NCBI GenBank assembly: GCA_021202075.1
Contig: JAJQDT010000060.1
Coordinates: 1-64,000 of the forward strand
DNA: 64,000 nucleotides
Direction of reading: 5' to 3'
Source of the DNA: Lachnospiraceae bacterium
GTDB taxonomy: Bacteria; Bacillota; Clostridia; Lachnospirales; Lachnospiraceae
Every line of letters begins with the position of its first letter. Within the stretch, counting starts at the first letter, position 1. A program made the translations under genes and the position numbers. Below the pieces are notes generated by a model. It did not search any database. It was not told where the DNA came from and saw nothing but the letters and a program-made list of their open reading frames with translations. Positions 55,050 through 63,633 of this stretch are shown here, piece after piece.

Positions 55050-55691
55050 TCAGCCCCGGATCTGTTTCACAAGATCCACGGCCTCTTCCGTCATAGCCTT
55101 TATCTCTTCAAACTTTCCCTGTTTGATCAGGTCGCTTTTCACCATCCAGCTGCCGCCGCATGCGAGAATCGGCGCACAGGTAAGGTAGCTCTCCAGGTTG
55201 CCCGCATTGACGCCGCCGGTCGGCATGAACTTCAGCCCGACATAGGGCGCCGCGAGCGCCTTGATCGTTCCCACGCCGCCGAACTGCGCCGCCGGGAAGA
55301 ATTTCACCACCCGTAATCCTCTCTTCACGGCCTGCGCCACCTCGGAAGGCGTCACACAGCCCGGGAAAACCGGGATTTCTTTCTCCAGACAGTAGTCTAC
55401 GATCTCCGAGTCAAAGCCCGGGCTGACGATGAATTTCGCACCGGCTGCCACAGCCTGATCCACCTGAGCCGTTGTCAGAACCGTTCCCGCGCCTACCAGC
55501 ATCTGCGGATAAGCCTCTGTCATCTTCCGGATGCTCTCCTCGGCCGCCGCTGTGCGGAATGTCACTTCCGCGCAGGGCAGACCGCCCTCACAGAGCGCTT
55601 CTGCCAGAGGCACAGCGTCCCTGGCGCTTTCCAGCACGACTACCGGAACGACACCCATCTTCTGAATAGTTGTTTCCATTTGATTCAGCAT
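55050..55691 (-). CDS. eda: KDPG/KHG aldolase
   Basis: A 213-residue class I aldolase that splits 2-keto-3-deoxy-6-phosphogluconate into pyruvate and glyceraldehyde-3-phosphate. Visible are the catalytic Glu region PCAEVTFRTAAAEE, VGAGTVLT, FIVSPGFD, FPGCVTPSE, the Schiff-base Lys in VVKFFPA, and PTGGVN. Last gene of the uronate cluster, 115 bases after kdgK. Confidence 0.96.
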   Translation of the reverse strand: MLNQMETTIQKMGVVPVVVLESARDAVPLAEALCEGGLPCAEVTFRTAAAEESIRKMTEAYPQMLVGAGTVLTTAQVDQAVAAGAKFIVSPGFDSEIVDYCLEKEIPVFPGCVTPSEVAQAVKRGLRVVKFFPAAQFGGVGTIKALAAPYVGLKFMPTGGVNAGNLESYLTCAPILACGGSWMVKSDLIKQGKFEEIKAMTEEAVDLVKQIRG

Positions 55692-55734
55692 TTTTTCGCC
55701 CTCTCTTTTCTGTCACGTAACCATTATCCATCTT

Positions 55735-55815
55735 CTCTGCGCTTCTGCCTGCACAGACAAAATTCTTTACCTATGCGTTTTTTTCGCCTGCGCAGGCAAA
55801 ATTCATTACCTCTGC
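55735..55815. repeat. duplicated segment at the end of kdgK
   Basis: GCCTGCACAGACAAAATTCTTTACCTATGC and GCCTGCGCAGGCAAAATTCATTACCTCTGC (differing at a few bases, given here in approximate positions 55746-55775 and 55789-55818) are direct repeats. The second includes the kdgK stop codon. Confidence 0.6.
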
Positions 55816-56906
55816 ACCCTCGCGCCCGCACCGGACATGATGCCCTCGACCTCTTTCAGGCTTGCCATGGTCGTATCGCCGGGCGTCGTCATTGCCAGCG
55901 CGCCGTGAGCCGCGCCGTAGTTCACTGCCGCCTCCGCGCCTTTGCCCGTCATCAGGCCATACACAAGGCCGGACGCGAAGGAATCTCCGCCGCCAACCCG
56001 GTCCATGATCTCGAGGTTGTTGTAATCCGCGGCCTTGTAAATTTCGCCGTCCGCCCAGCAGAGCGCGCTCCAGTCGTTGACCGTCGCAGTCTTTACTTTC
56101 CGTAAGGTTGTAGCTACAACCTTAAAGTTCGGATAGGTCTTTGCCGCCTCGTTGATCATCTTGCGGTAGCCGTCAATGTTCAGCTCTTTGAGATTCGCGT
56201 CATTGCCCTCAATCTCAAAGCCCAGGCATGCGGTGAAGTCTTCCTCATTGCCGATCATGACGTCTACGTATTTTGCGATCTCCTTGTTCACTTCCTGCGC
56301 CTTTGCCTGGCCGCCGATGGCGCTCCACATGGATGGGCGGTAGTTCAGGTCATAGGAAATCACCGTGCCGTATTTCTTTGCAGTCTTAATCGCCGCGATC
56401 ACCGTCTCGCAGGACTGCTCGGAGAGCGCCGCGTAAATGCCGCCGGTGTGGAGCCAGCGCGCGCCGAGCTCGCCAAAGATATAGTCAAAATCGAAATCCT
56501 CCGGCGTCGCCTTCGAAATCGCCGTGTTTGCGCGGTCCGAGCAGCCCACCGCGCCGCGGATGCCGAAGCCGCGCTCGGTGAAATTCAGTCCATTGCGGCA
56601 CACACGGCCGATGCCGTCTGTTTTCATCCATTTAATCAGGGACGTATCCACGCCGCCCTGCAGGATAAAGTCCTCCATCAGTTTGCCGACTTCATTGTCC
56701 GCGAACGCTGTAATCACGCCCGTACGCATCCCGAAGCAGCGGCGCAGGCCGCGTACTACATTGTACTCGCCGCCGCCCTCCCAGGCGCGGAACGAGCGGG
56801 CCGTGCGGATCCTGCCCTCGCCCGGATCCAGGCGAAGCATAATCTCGCCCAGAGACAACGCGTCATATCTGCACTCATTTGCCGGTCTTAAATTTAATTC
56901 CATCAT
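55806..56906 (-). CDS. kdgK: 2-keto-3-deoxygluconate kinase
   Basis: A 366-residue PfkB-type kinase that phosphorylates KDG to KDPG. The N-terminal LSLGEIMLRLDPGEGRI, GGGEYNVVRGL with the substrate-binding motif, VISYDLNYRPSMW, and the C-terminal anion hole with catalytic Asp DRVGGGDSFASGLVYG are present. A weak AGGG precedes the ATG. It sits between uxuB and kdgA in the cluster. Confidence 0.94.
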   Translation of the reverse strand: MMELNLRPANECRYDALSLGEIMLRLDPGEGRIRTARSFRAWEGGGEYNVVRGLRRCFGMRTGVITAFADNEVGKLMEDFILQGGVDTSLIKWMKTDGIGRVCRNGLNFTERGFGIRGAVGCSDRANTAISKATPEDFDFDYIFGELGARWLHTGGIYAALSEQSCETVIAAIKTAKKYGTVISYDLNYRPSMWSAIGGQAKAQEVNKEIAKYVDVMIGNEEDFTACLGFEIEGNDANLKELNIDGYRKMINEAAKTYPNFKVVATTLRKVKTATVNDWSALCWADGEIYKAADYNNLEIMDRVGGGDSFASGLVYGLMTGKGAEAAVNYGAAHGALAMTTPGDTTMASLKEVEGIMSGAGARVQR

Positions 56907-56997
56907 TCATACCCTGCCGCTGATCATCCAATAAATGGAATCCTGCCTCACATCCCACATAGCTTAATCAGCGGCTTTTCCTTTCCTTATATTGATA

Positions 56998-57102
56998 GTA
57001 CAATTCGCTAACCACCGACTACTAATCACCAGCCATCAGCCACTAACTACTAACCGTCAGTCACTAACCACCAGCCACTAAGCACTGGCCACTAAACACT
57101 AA
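56998..57102. repeat. degenerate tandem repeat between uxuB and kdgK
   Basis: About eight imperfect copies of CACTAACCACCAGC-like units (CTAACCACC, CTAATCACC, CAGCCACTAA, CAGTCACTAA, GGCCACTAA) make a C/A-rich, G-poor stretch running up to the uxuB stop codon. Copy number could vary by slippage. Confidence 0.75.
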
Positions 57103-58716
57103 TTACCCCACATACTTCTCCAGCGTCGCTCTCACTGCGCCTTTTCCCGCGATGAGCTCGCCAAAATAGCCGATGACCGCATCTGCCAGCCCGATCTCAT
57201 TCAGATTCACGCCGAAAATATCCGTTCTCTGCAGAATTGGCTTTATCTTCTCTTCTGCGCTGTCCGGCTCGCCTAAGCGGATATCCTGCACATACGGGCA
57301 GACCGTCGTAAGCTGCGGGTCCGGGCTGAGTTCGAATGCCTTTCCGGAATCGTCGATCCCCATCAGGTAGCGAATCCACCCGGCCAGTACCAGCGGTATC
57401 AGCTTCAGCGATTTCACATCCAGACTGTCTGACTTTGCGTAAGCTGCAATGGTGCCTCCATAACGGATCGCCAGCTTCTGCGAGGTATCCGTGGCAATCC
57501 GCTGCGGCGTATCCGGCATGAACGGGTTCGGCAGGCGTATATTGATGACTTCGTCAATAAATTTCTGCGGATCCAGCAGATCCTGCTTTACGACCACCGG
57601 AAGTCCCTCTTTGTAGCCAATGGTCTCCACCATTTTTTTCAGCACCGGATCCCGCATTTCTTCGTAAATGCGCTCGTAGCCGAGCAGGCAGCCGAACACA
57701 GCCAGCGAGGTGTGCAGCGGGTTCAGGCAGGTGCACACCTTCATCCTCTCAACACGATCCACGTTCTCCCGCGTCGTGTAGATCACGCCGCCCTTCTCAA
57801 GAGGAAGCTTTCCATTCGGAAATGCGTCCTCGATGACGAGATACTGGCATTCCTCCGCGTTGACAAACGGAGCCACATACGTCTTCTTCGAAGTAATAAC
57901 CGGCTCCAGCTCCTCAAGCCCGTCGTCCGCGAGAATCTTCTCGACATTTGCGTCCGGGCGCGGGGTGATTTTGTCAATCATGCTCCACGGGAAGCCGACC
58001 TTTGATTTGTCATTGATATAATCCGCAAAACCGGCGTCCGCCACGCCATTCTTTACCCATTCCTGCGCGAAGGTATGGATCGCGGCGTACAGCTTGTCGC
58101 CATTGTGCGAACAGTTGTCCATGCTCACCATCGCGATCGGCTTTGCCCCCGCCTGATAGCGCGCATAGAGAAGCGCCGCTACCTTCCCGATATAGCTGGT
58201 CGCCTGCTCCGGCCCTTTTGCGAAGTCCTCCTGGACCGCCGTGAGTGTCTCACCCCTGCCATTTACCAGGCTGTAGCCCTTCTCGGTAATCGTAAAGCTC
58301 GCCATTTTCAGCGAATCTGCCGTAAAAATATCCTTTAATCTGGAAAAATCCGCGGCATTTTCCGGATCCAGCGTCAGCGATTCCACAATACTGCCAACCA
58401 CGGTCTTCTCCACCGTGCCGTCCACCTTCAGCGTCGCCAGAACACTGTAGCTGTCATGCGGAAGATACATTTTCTCAATGATTTCATAGTCAAAGCCCTC
58501 CGCCACGATCAGGCCGGTATCGCACACTCCTGCGTTCAGCAGTCCCTGCAGCAGATTCGCCTGAAACGCGCGGAAAATATTGCCCGCCCCAAAATGAATC
58601 CACTCCGGAGTCTCCTTTGTCTTAGCCTTTATCGCTTCCCGGTCAAACCTGGGAAGCTGATAGCCCTTATCCAGCCATTCCTGGCGGTTTTTCAGGCCTT
58701 CCTCACTCAAACGCAT
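57103..58716 (-). CDS. uxuB: fructuronate reductase (mannitol dehydrogenase family)
   Basis: A 537-residue polyol-dehydrogenase-type enzyme expected to reduce fructuronate to mannonate with NADH. IHFGAGNIFRAFQANLLQ is the nucleotide-binding start, SMDNCSHNGD a conserved block, and CLNPLHTSLAVFGCLLGY the catalytic-domain signature. Tagaturonate reductase (UxaB) is the alternative, but the neighbouring uxuA supports the glucuronate branch. CAGGAGG lies 7-8 bases before the ATG. The gene follows gntR on the same strand. Confidence 0.9.
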   Translation of the reverse strand: MRLSEEGLKNRQEWLDKGYQLPRFDREAIKAKTKETPEWIHFGAGNIFRAFQANLLQGLLNAGVCDTGLIVAEGFDYEIIEKMYLPHDSYSVLATLKVDGTVEKTVVGSIVESLTLDPENAADFSRLKDIFTADSLKMASFTITEKGYSLVNGRGETLTAVQEDFAKGPEQATSYIGKVAALLYARYQAGAKPIAMVSMDNCSHNGDKLYAAIHTFAQEWVKNGVADAGFADYINDKSKVGFPWSMIDKITPRPDANVEKILADDGLEELEPVITSKKTYVAPFVNAEECQYLVIEDAFPNGKLPLEKGGVIYTTRENVDRVERMKVCTCLNPLHTSLAVFGCLLGYERIYEEMRDPVLKKMVETIGYKEGLPVVVKQDLLDPQKFIDEVINIRLPNPFMPDTPQRIATDTSQKLAIRYGGTIAAYAKSDSLDVKSLKLIPLVLAGWIRYLMGIDDSGKAFELSPDPQLTTVCPYVQDIRLGEPDSAEEKIKPILQRTDIFGVNLNEIGLADAVIGYFGELIAGKGAVRATLEKYVG

Positions 58717-58798
58717 AACTATAAACCTCCTGGTTTTTCATTCCAATCCGCCCGCTCACAGGCAGCATGCCAATTTGCGCATCCCCTGTCCGGACGGT

Positions 58799-59470
58799 TT
58801 ATACAAAATATTCCGCCGGATATTTTTCCCGTATCTCCTTCTCGTCGACCCGGTAGCGTTCCAGATGCTCTCTCATAATCTCTTCCGAGAGCGATTCGTC
58901 ATGCTCATCGACAGCCGCACAGATCCGTTTGTGATCGTCAATAATCTTCAGATCCCGGACCGAATGGAGTGCCATCTCGCGGATACGGTCAAAGTGAACC
59001 GCGTAGCTGCTCAGCATTTCCCAGGTATGTAACCTTCCGGCAATCCGGAACAGCTCTCTGTGAAACGCGTTATCCAGAGCCATCAGCTTTTTCGCATCCT
59101 TCCGGTTGAATTCCTGAAGCATGATATTTTCCTGCAAAATCCGGACGTCATCCTCCGTCACCTTCTGACACACAAGGCGGACGGTGGCACACTCCAGGAT
59201 GCTGCGCGCAAACTGCGTCTCTTCGGCCAGCTCATAATCTACCAGACTGATCCGGCTTCCCCTTTGCGGAAAAACCTCCACCAGTTTGGCTTTCGCCAGA
59301 TCCAGCAGCGCCTCCCGCACCGGTGTGCGGGAAAGCCCCAGCACCGCCGCCAGATCGTTCTCGCTGACCATGCTTCCCGGCTTCAGGTTCAGATCAATGA
59401 TATTATCCTTCAGCACACGAAGCGCATAATCTCTCCCGTTCTCCCCCGCCTGACGCTCTTCTACGTACAT
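58799..59470 (-). CDS. GntR-family (FadR-type) regulator of the uronate cluster
   Basis: A 223-residue GntR/FCD regulator. The winged helix has LNLKPGSMVSENDLAAVLGLSRTPVREALLDLA; the C-terminal all-helical FCD domain has metal-binding-type His positions (LDNAFHRELFRIAG, YRVDEKE). It lies inside the cluster between uxaC and uxuB and probably represses it until a uronate intermediate binds, like UxuR/ExuR. AAGGAGG precedes the ATG. Confidence 0.92.
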   Translation of the reverse strand: MYVEERQAGENGRDYALRVLKDNIIDLNLKPGSMVSENDLAAVLGLSRTPVREALLDLAKAKLVEVFPQRGSRISLVDYELAEETQFARSILECATVRLVCQKVTEDDVRILQENIMLQEFNRKDAKKLMALDNAFHRELFRIAGRLHTWEMLSSYAVHFDRIREMALHSVRDLKIIDDHKRICAAVDEHDESLSEEIMREHLERYRVDEKEIREKYPAEYFV

Positions 59471-59688
59471 ATTCTGCCTCCTTAAACCTTCACATCATGC
59501 CCCCTATCTTTAAGCAAAAATGTGTTAATTCTGTGAATAAAAAATAATTAAAATCGTACGTCAGATGTCAGGCCCGGCGCCACATATCCGATCATTATCG
59601 GCAGCGATGTTCGTCGTTTTATTTGCACCGTGTGCCTCCTGTAACCATGGACGAGAATTAATAGTAAACGGTACCTTGTCATTCACGA

Positions 59689-61116
59689 TTAGCTCCGCCG
59701 CGCATCCGGATCCAGATCAAACCCGAAATAGCGCACCGCATTGCCGTAGGAAATTCCGCGCACGATCCGCTCCAGAGATTCCTCATCATTCGGATATTCT
59801 CCATTTTCCACCCATTTCCCGATCAGATCGCACAGGATTCGGCGGAAATATTCATGCCTCGTGTATGACAAAAAGCTTCTGGAATCCGTCAGCATACCAA
59901 GGAAATTGCCGAGCAGTCCGAGGTTCGCAAGCGAAATCATCTGGTCCGTCATGCCCTGCCTGTGATCGTTGAACCACCAGGCGCTGCCCTGCTGAATCTT
60001 ACCGGCCACGCCCGCGCCCTGGAAACACCCGAGAATCGTGCCGATCGCCGCATTGTCATTCGGATTCAGGCTGTAAAGAATCGTCCTGGGAAGCTTCTCA
60101 TCCACAACCAGTGCATTCAGGAAATCCGCCAGTTCAGAGGACGGCGCGTAATTATTGATACAGTCTACGCCGGTATCCGGTCCCAGAGAGCGGTAAATCA
60201 CCTGGTTGTTGTCGCGCTTCGCTCCGTAATGGAGCTGCATTGCCCAGTCAAACTCGTGATAGAGCCTGCCCATCGCCAGCATAAACGCAGTCTTGAACTG
60301 CATTTCTTCCGTCCGTGTAACGGCTTGGCCCGCCAGGCGTTTTGCGAAAATCGCGTCAATGGTATCCGCGGACGCCGGCGCGTACATCACGTACTCCAGG
60401 CCATGGTCGGAAACACTGCAGCCCCGCGCCGCAAAATACTCCATGCGGATTTTCAGCGCCTGTACCAGATCCGCAAACGATGCAATCGTTATCCCGCTCA
60501 CCTCTGAAAGCTTCGCGATATAGTCCGCGTAATCCGGCTTTTCCAGATTCATCGCCTTATCCGGCCGCCATGCCGGAAGCACCTGTACTTCAAAGGTTTC
60601 ATCCTTCGCAATCATCTCATGCCATTCCAGCGTATCGACCGGGTCATCGGTGGTGCAGATCAGCGTCACGCCCGAACGGCGGATGATGTTGCGCACGCTC
60701 ATGTCGTCCTGGTGCAGCGCCTCATTGCAGAGGTTCCACACCTCCTCCGCCGTCCTGCCATTCAGCGCGCCGTAGTACCCGAAATACCGCTGCAGCTCCA
60801 GGTGGCTCCAGTGATACAGGGGATTGCCGATGGCCTTTTCCAGCGTTTCGGCCCACTTCTGAAATTTCTCACGGTCCGTGGCGTCGCCGGTAATGTACTT
60901 CTCCTCAATGCCGTTCGAGCGCATCTGTCTCCACTTGTAATGGTCGCCGCCCAGCCACACCTGCGTGATGTTGTCAAACTTGCGGTCCTCCGCAATCTCA
61001 CGCGGGTTGATGTGGCAGTGGTAATCCAGGATCGGCGCCGTCTCCGCATACTCGTGAAACAGCTTCTGTGCAGTCCCGGTGGACAGGAGAAAGTCCTTAT
61101 CCATAAATGCTTTCAT
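59689..61116 (-). CDS. uxaC: glucuronate isomerase
   Basis: A 475-residue uronate isomerase (amidohydrolase fold) that converts D-glucuronate to D-fructuronate, and galacturonate to tagaturonate. Metal-ligand and family blocks are LDYHCHINPREIAED, YHWSHLELQRYFG, CTTDDPVDTLEWH, LPAWRPDKAMN and QLHYGAKRDNN. GGAGGGTAG stands upstream of the ATG with a promoter beyond. It is the first enzyme of the pathway in this window. Confidence 0.96.
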   Translation of the reverse strand: MKAFMDKDFLLSTGTAQKLFHEYAETAPILDYHCHINPREIAEDRKFDNITQVWLGGDHYKWRQMRSNGIEEKYITGDATDREKFQKWAETLEKAIGNPLYHWSHLELQRYFGYYGALNGRTAEEVWNLCNEALHQDDMSVRNIIRRSGVTLICTTDDPVDTLEWHEMIAKDETFEVQVLPAWRPDKAMNLEKPDYADYIAKLSEVSGITIASFADLVQALKIRMEYFAARGCSVSDHGLEYVMYAPASADTIDAIFAKRLAGQAVTRTEEMQFKTAFMLAMGRLYHEFDWAMQLHYGAKRDNNQVIYRSLGPDTGVDCINNYAPSSELADFLNALVVDEKLPRTILYSLNPNDNAAIGTILGCFQGAGVAGKIQQGSAWWFNDHRQGMTDQMISLANLGLLGNFLGMLTDSRSFLSYTRHEYFRRILCDLIGKWVENGEYPNDEESLERIVRGISYGNAVRYFGFDLDPDARRS

Positions 61117-61170
61117 GATTCACTACCCTCCATGCTTTTTTCTGCCGAATATCTTTCGGACAAATACAAT

Positions 61171-61199
61171 ATAATAATATCCGTCATTTCACAAAACAA
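61171..61199 (-). promoter_or_regulatory. possible sigma-A promoter of uxaC
   Basis: TTGTTT (61194-61199), 17 bases, TATTAT (61171-61176) on the minus strand, 55 bases ahead of the uxaC start. Moderate match only. Confidence 0.45.
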
Positions 61200-61223
61200 T
61201 TTTACCGTTCAATATATAACCTC

Positions 61224-62294
61224 TTACTTCCGATTTGATTTCTCAATCGCTTCCCAGAGGCCGTTCAGATAGGTCGCTCCGAGCGCGCGGTCATACAAGC
61301 CATAGCCGGGCATCGCAACCTCACCCCAGATCATGCGTCCGTGATCCGGACGGATCGGTCCGTCAAATCCAATGTCATAGAGCGCTTTCATAATCTCATA
61401 CATATCAAAGCTGCCATCCGCGGACAGGTGCGCCGCTTCCTCAAAATCTCCCGGATAATTGTGCTGCAGATTCCGCACATGCGCAAAATGGATCCTGCCC
61501 TTCAGCGCACGGATCATGCCCGGCAGATCGTTGTCCGGATTGGTTCCATAGGAACCGGAGCAGAAAGTCACACCATTGTGCGGATTGTCCACCATACTCA
61601 TCATCCGCTGAATATTGGGAAGATTAGTAATAATGCGCGGCAGACCAAACACACTCCATGCCGGGTCATCCGGGTGGATAGCCATGTTAATGTCATACTG
61701 ATCACAAACCGGCATAATCGCTTCAAGAAAATATTTCAGATTCGCGAACAGCTGCTCCTCATCGACATTCTTATAAAGCTGGAACAGCTCCTTTACCTTA
61801 TCCATGCGCTCCGGCTCCCAGCCCGGCATGACATAACCATTGGTATCCGACGCGATGGATTCAAACATTTTCCCCGGATCCAGATTGTCCACCGTCTCCT
61901 GATGATAGGCCAGCACCGTCGAGCCATCGTAGCGCACGCGCGCCAGCTCCGTCCTCGTCCAGTCAAACACCGGCATAAAATTGTAGCATACCATGTGGAT
62001 GTCTTCCTGACCCAGCTTTTCCAGTGTCCTGATATAATTATCAATGTATTTGTCCCGGTCCGGCGCTCCGGTCTTGATCGAATCGTGAATATTGACGCTC
62101 TCGATCCCGGAAATCTTCAGGCCGCTCGCCTCCACCTCTTCCTTCAGCGCGTGGATTTCTCCCCTGTCCCACTCATCGCCGGGCGCGGTCTCATACAGAG
62201 TCGTAATCACACCCTTCACGCCCGGAATCTGACGGATCTGCTGCAGTGTAACCGAATCCGATTTGCTCCCGTACCAGCGTAATGTCATTTCCAT
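61224..62294 (-). CDS. uxuA: mannonate dehydratase
   Basis: A 356-residue UxuA that dehydrates D-mannonate to 2-keto-3-deoxygluconate, with an Fe/Mn centre. Blocks seen include MTLRWYGSKSDSVTLQQIRQ, GVITTLYETAPGDEW, CYNFMPVFDWTRTELA, DINMAIHPDDPAW, NGVTFCSGSYGTNPDND, HFAHVRNLQH and RPDHGRMIWGE. The length suits the Gram-positive form. ATG 62294 is chosen because GGAAG lies 9 bases before it; the frame open to 62378 is upstream of the ribosome site. Confidence 0.95.
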   Translation of the reverse strand: MEMTLRWYGSKSDSVTLQQIRQIPGVKGVITTLYETAPGDEWDRGEIHALKEEVEASGLKISGIESVNIHDSIKTGAPDRDKYIDNYIRTLEKLGQEDIHMVCYNFMPVFDWTRTELARVRYDGSTVLAYHQETVDNLDPGKMFESIASDTNGYVMPGWEPERMDKVKELFQLYKNVDEEQLFANLKYFLEAIMPVCDQYDINMAIHPDDPAWSVFGLPRIITNLPNIQRMMSMVDNPHNGVTFCSGSYGTNPDNDLPGMIRALKGRIHFAHVRNLQHNYPGDFEEAAHLSADGSFDMYEIMKALYDIGFDGPIRPDHGRMIWGEVAMPGYGLYDRALGATYLNGLWEAIEKSNRK

Positions 62295-62406
62295 CTCATA
62301 TACACTTCCTTTCTTAAAGTGATTGTTGCACGTCCGCTTCTCATGCTTTATACATGCAGAAATCGGAACCTCAGGCACTTAAAATGAAAAGCTGCCCTGC
62401 GTTTTC

Positions 62407-62757
62407 TTACTCCTGCGCTATAAAATCCTCCCGCATCGGTGCGAACACATCGAGCAGAACACCTTTTTCCAGGCAGACGCATCCGTGCTCAATGCCATTC
62501 TTTTTCAGCAGGCTGTCGCCCGCGTTTACGACTCTCTTTTCCCCATTAATCTCAAACTCAAATGAACCGCTGACCACATAAGTGATCTGTGTATGCGGAT
62601 GATGATGCAGCGCGCCCACGGCGCCCTTCTCAAACTGATTCTCAACGATCATCACCTCGTCCGTGTAAGCGAGAATCCGCCGCACCACGCCCGGGGAGGT
62701 TTCCTCCGCGTCAATATCGGCGTATGCATTCCAGATTCTGTTCTTTACCGGTTTCAT
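62407..62757 (-). CDS. KdgF-like cupin, uronate metabolism
   Basis: A 116-residue single-domain cupin. Motif 1 reads GAVGALHHHPHTQITYVVSG with three His; motif 2 is around GDSLLKKNGIEHGC with the fourth His; the protein ends LLDVFAPMREDFI. This matches KdgF, which linearises 4,5-unsaturated uronates released from pectin, alginate or glycosaminoglycan. The start at 62757 is chosen because AAAGGAG lies 9 bases upstream, while the ATG at 62766 directly abuts it. First enzyme gene upstream of uxuA. Confidence 0.85.
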   Translation of the reverse strand: MKPVKNRIWNAYADIDAEETSPGVVRRILAYTDEVMIVENQFEKGAVGALHHHPHTQITYVVSGSFEFEINGEKRVVNAGDSLLKKNGIEHGCVCLEKGVLLDVFAPMREDFIAQE

Positions 62758-62888
62758 TCGAATCATCTCCTTTCCTTCCAATGGCGCGGCTCTCCGCGAT
62801 AATCGGATAGGGGGAATTCCTCTCACCCTATCCGCCTGCGCGAGCCGGGTGCGGCTTCAGCCGCAAAACTCCTTGCCCGGCTCTGTGC

Positions 62889-62924
62889 ATAAAAGTGGGC
62901 AGCCCTGACCGGAACCGCCCACTT
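62889..62924 (-). terminator. terminator after the YcxB-like gene
   Basis: AAGTGGGC and GCCCACTT form an 8-bp stem followed by TTTTAT on the minus strand, 12 bases beyond the YcxB-like stop. The cupin gene would then need its own promoter or readthrough. Confidence 0.7.
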
Positions 62925-62935
62925 CTCGCAAAACT

Positions 62936-63439
62936 TTACCGTCTCCGCTTGCCGGAATCCTGTCTTTCGTCGGCGTAGACATGGGCTTTCACGTAGCTGT
63001 AAAATTCGTCTTTTTCTTCCCCGAGGACATGATCGGTCAGCATATAGCCCTGTCCGCCCCCGATAAAAATGATAATCATATTGGCTTCTTTTTTTGCCCC
63101 TTTGACTCTGCTCCACGGAATCAGATCGTGCTTTCCGTCCAGCGTCACGTAAATACCCGGTTCCCCGAACGCAAGCTCCGTACCCTGCGGTGCTCCCTTC
63201 GCCTGTGACCGCGCCCTCATCCAGACTCCGGCCGGATGAAAAACAGGAATCAGCAGGCAGAATAAAAACAGAAATACCCGGACATTCACGTTCACCTCAC
63301 CCCAGAAGCGCACGGCAAGCGCGATGGATGCCGCCAACAGCACCAGATTGCACATACCCACCATAGAATGATACGTATGGTACATGGATAAAATCCAGTA
63401 ATCCAGCGGCCTGATTTCACTTCGATAACGGTAAGTCAT
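62936..63439 (-). CDS. YcxB-like membrane protein
   Basis: A 167-residue protein with two hydrophobic helices (about 25-47 and 53-70) followed by a C-terminal soluble domain with GEPGIYVTLDGKHDLIPWSRV and NMIIIFIGGGQGYML, the YcxB-like (PF14317) pattern. Its function is unknown. It lies between the TRAP permease and the uronate genes on the same strand but need not belong to the pathway. Confidence 0.75.
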   Translation of the reverse strand: MTYRYRSEIRPLDYWILSMYHTYHSMVGMCNLVLLAASIALAVRFWGEVNVNVRVFLFLFCLLIPVFHPAGVWMRARSQAKGAPQGTELAFGEPGIYVTLDGKHDLIPWSRVKGAKKEANMIIIFIGGGQGYMLTDHVLGEEKDEFYSYVKAHVYADERQDSGKRRR

Positions 63440-63633
63440 GCTTTCGCTTCCTTTTTTTGCTCATCTTTCTATTTTATGTCCAGCATCGTCTGTGATGCAG
63501 GACGAAGGTCACGCCATTGCCGCCAGGCAATTCTTTTACGTGGCTTTCCTTTTTCGCTGCTGTTATTGTTCCGCACAGCAGGCCACAGGCCGCCTGCCTT
63601 GCAGGCTATATGCCGCTGCCCGAAACTGGCGTA

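Noticed and set aside
56998-57102. CACTAACCACC stretch as a CRISPR or origin iteron array
   Set aside because: Units are too variable, lack spacers, and no replication or cas gene is near.
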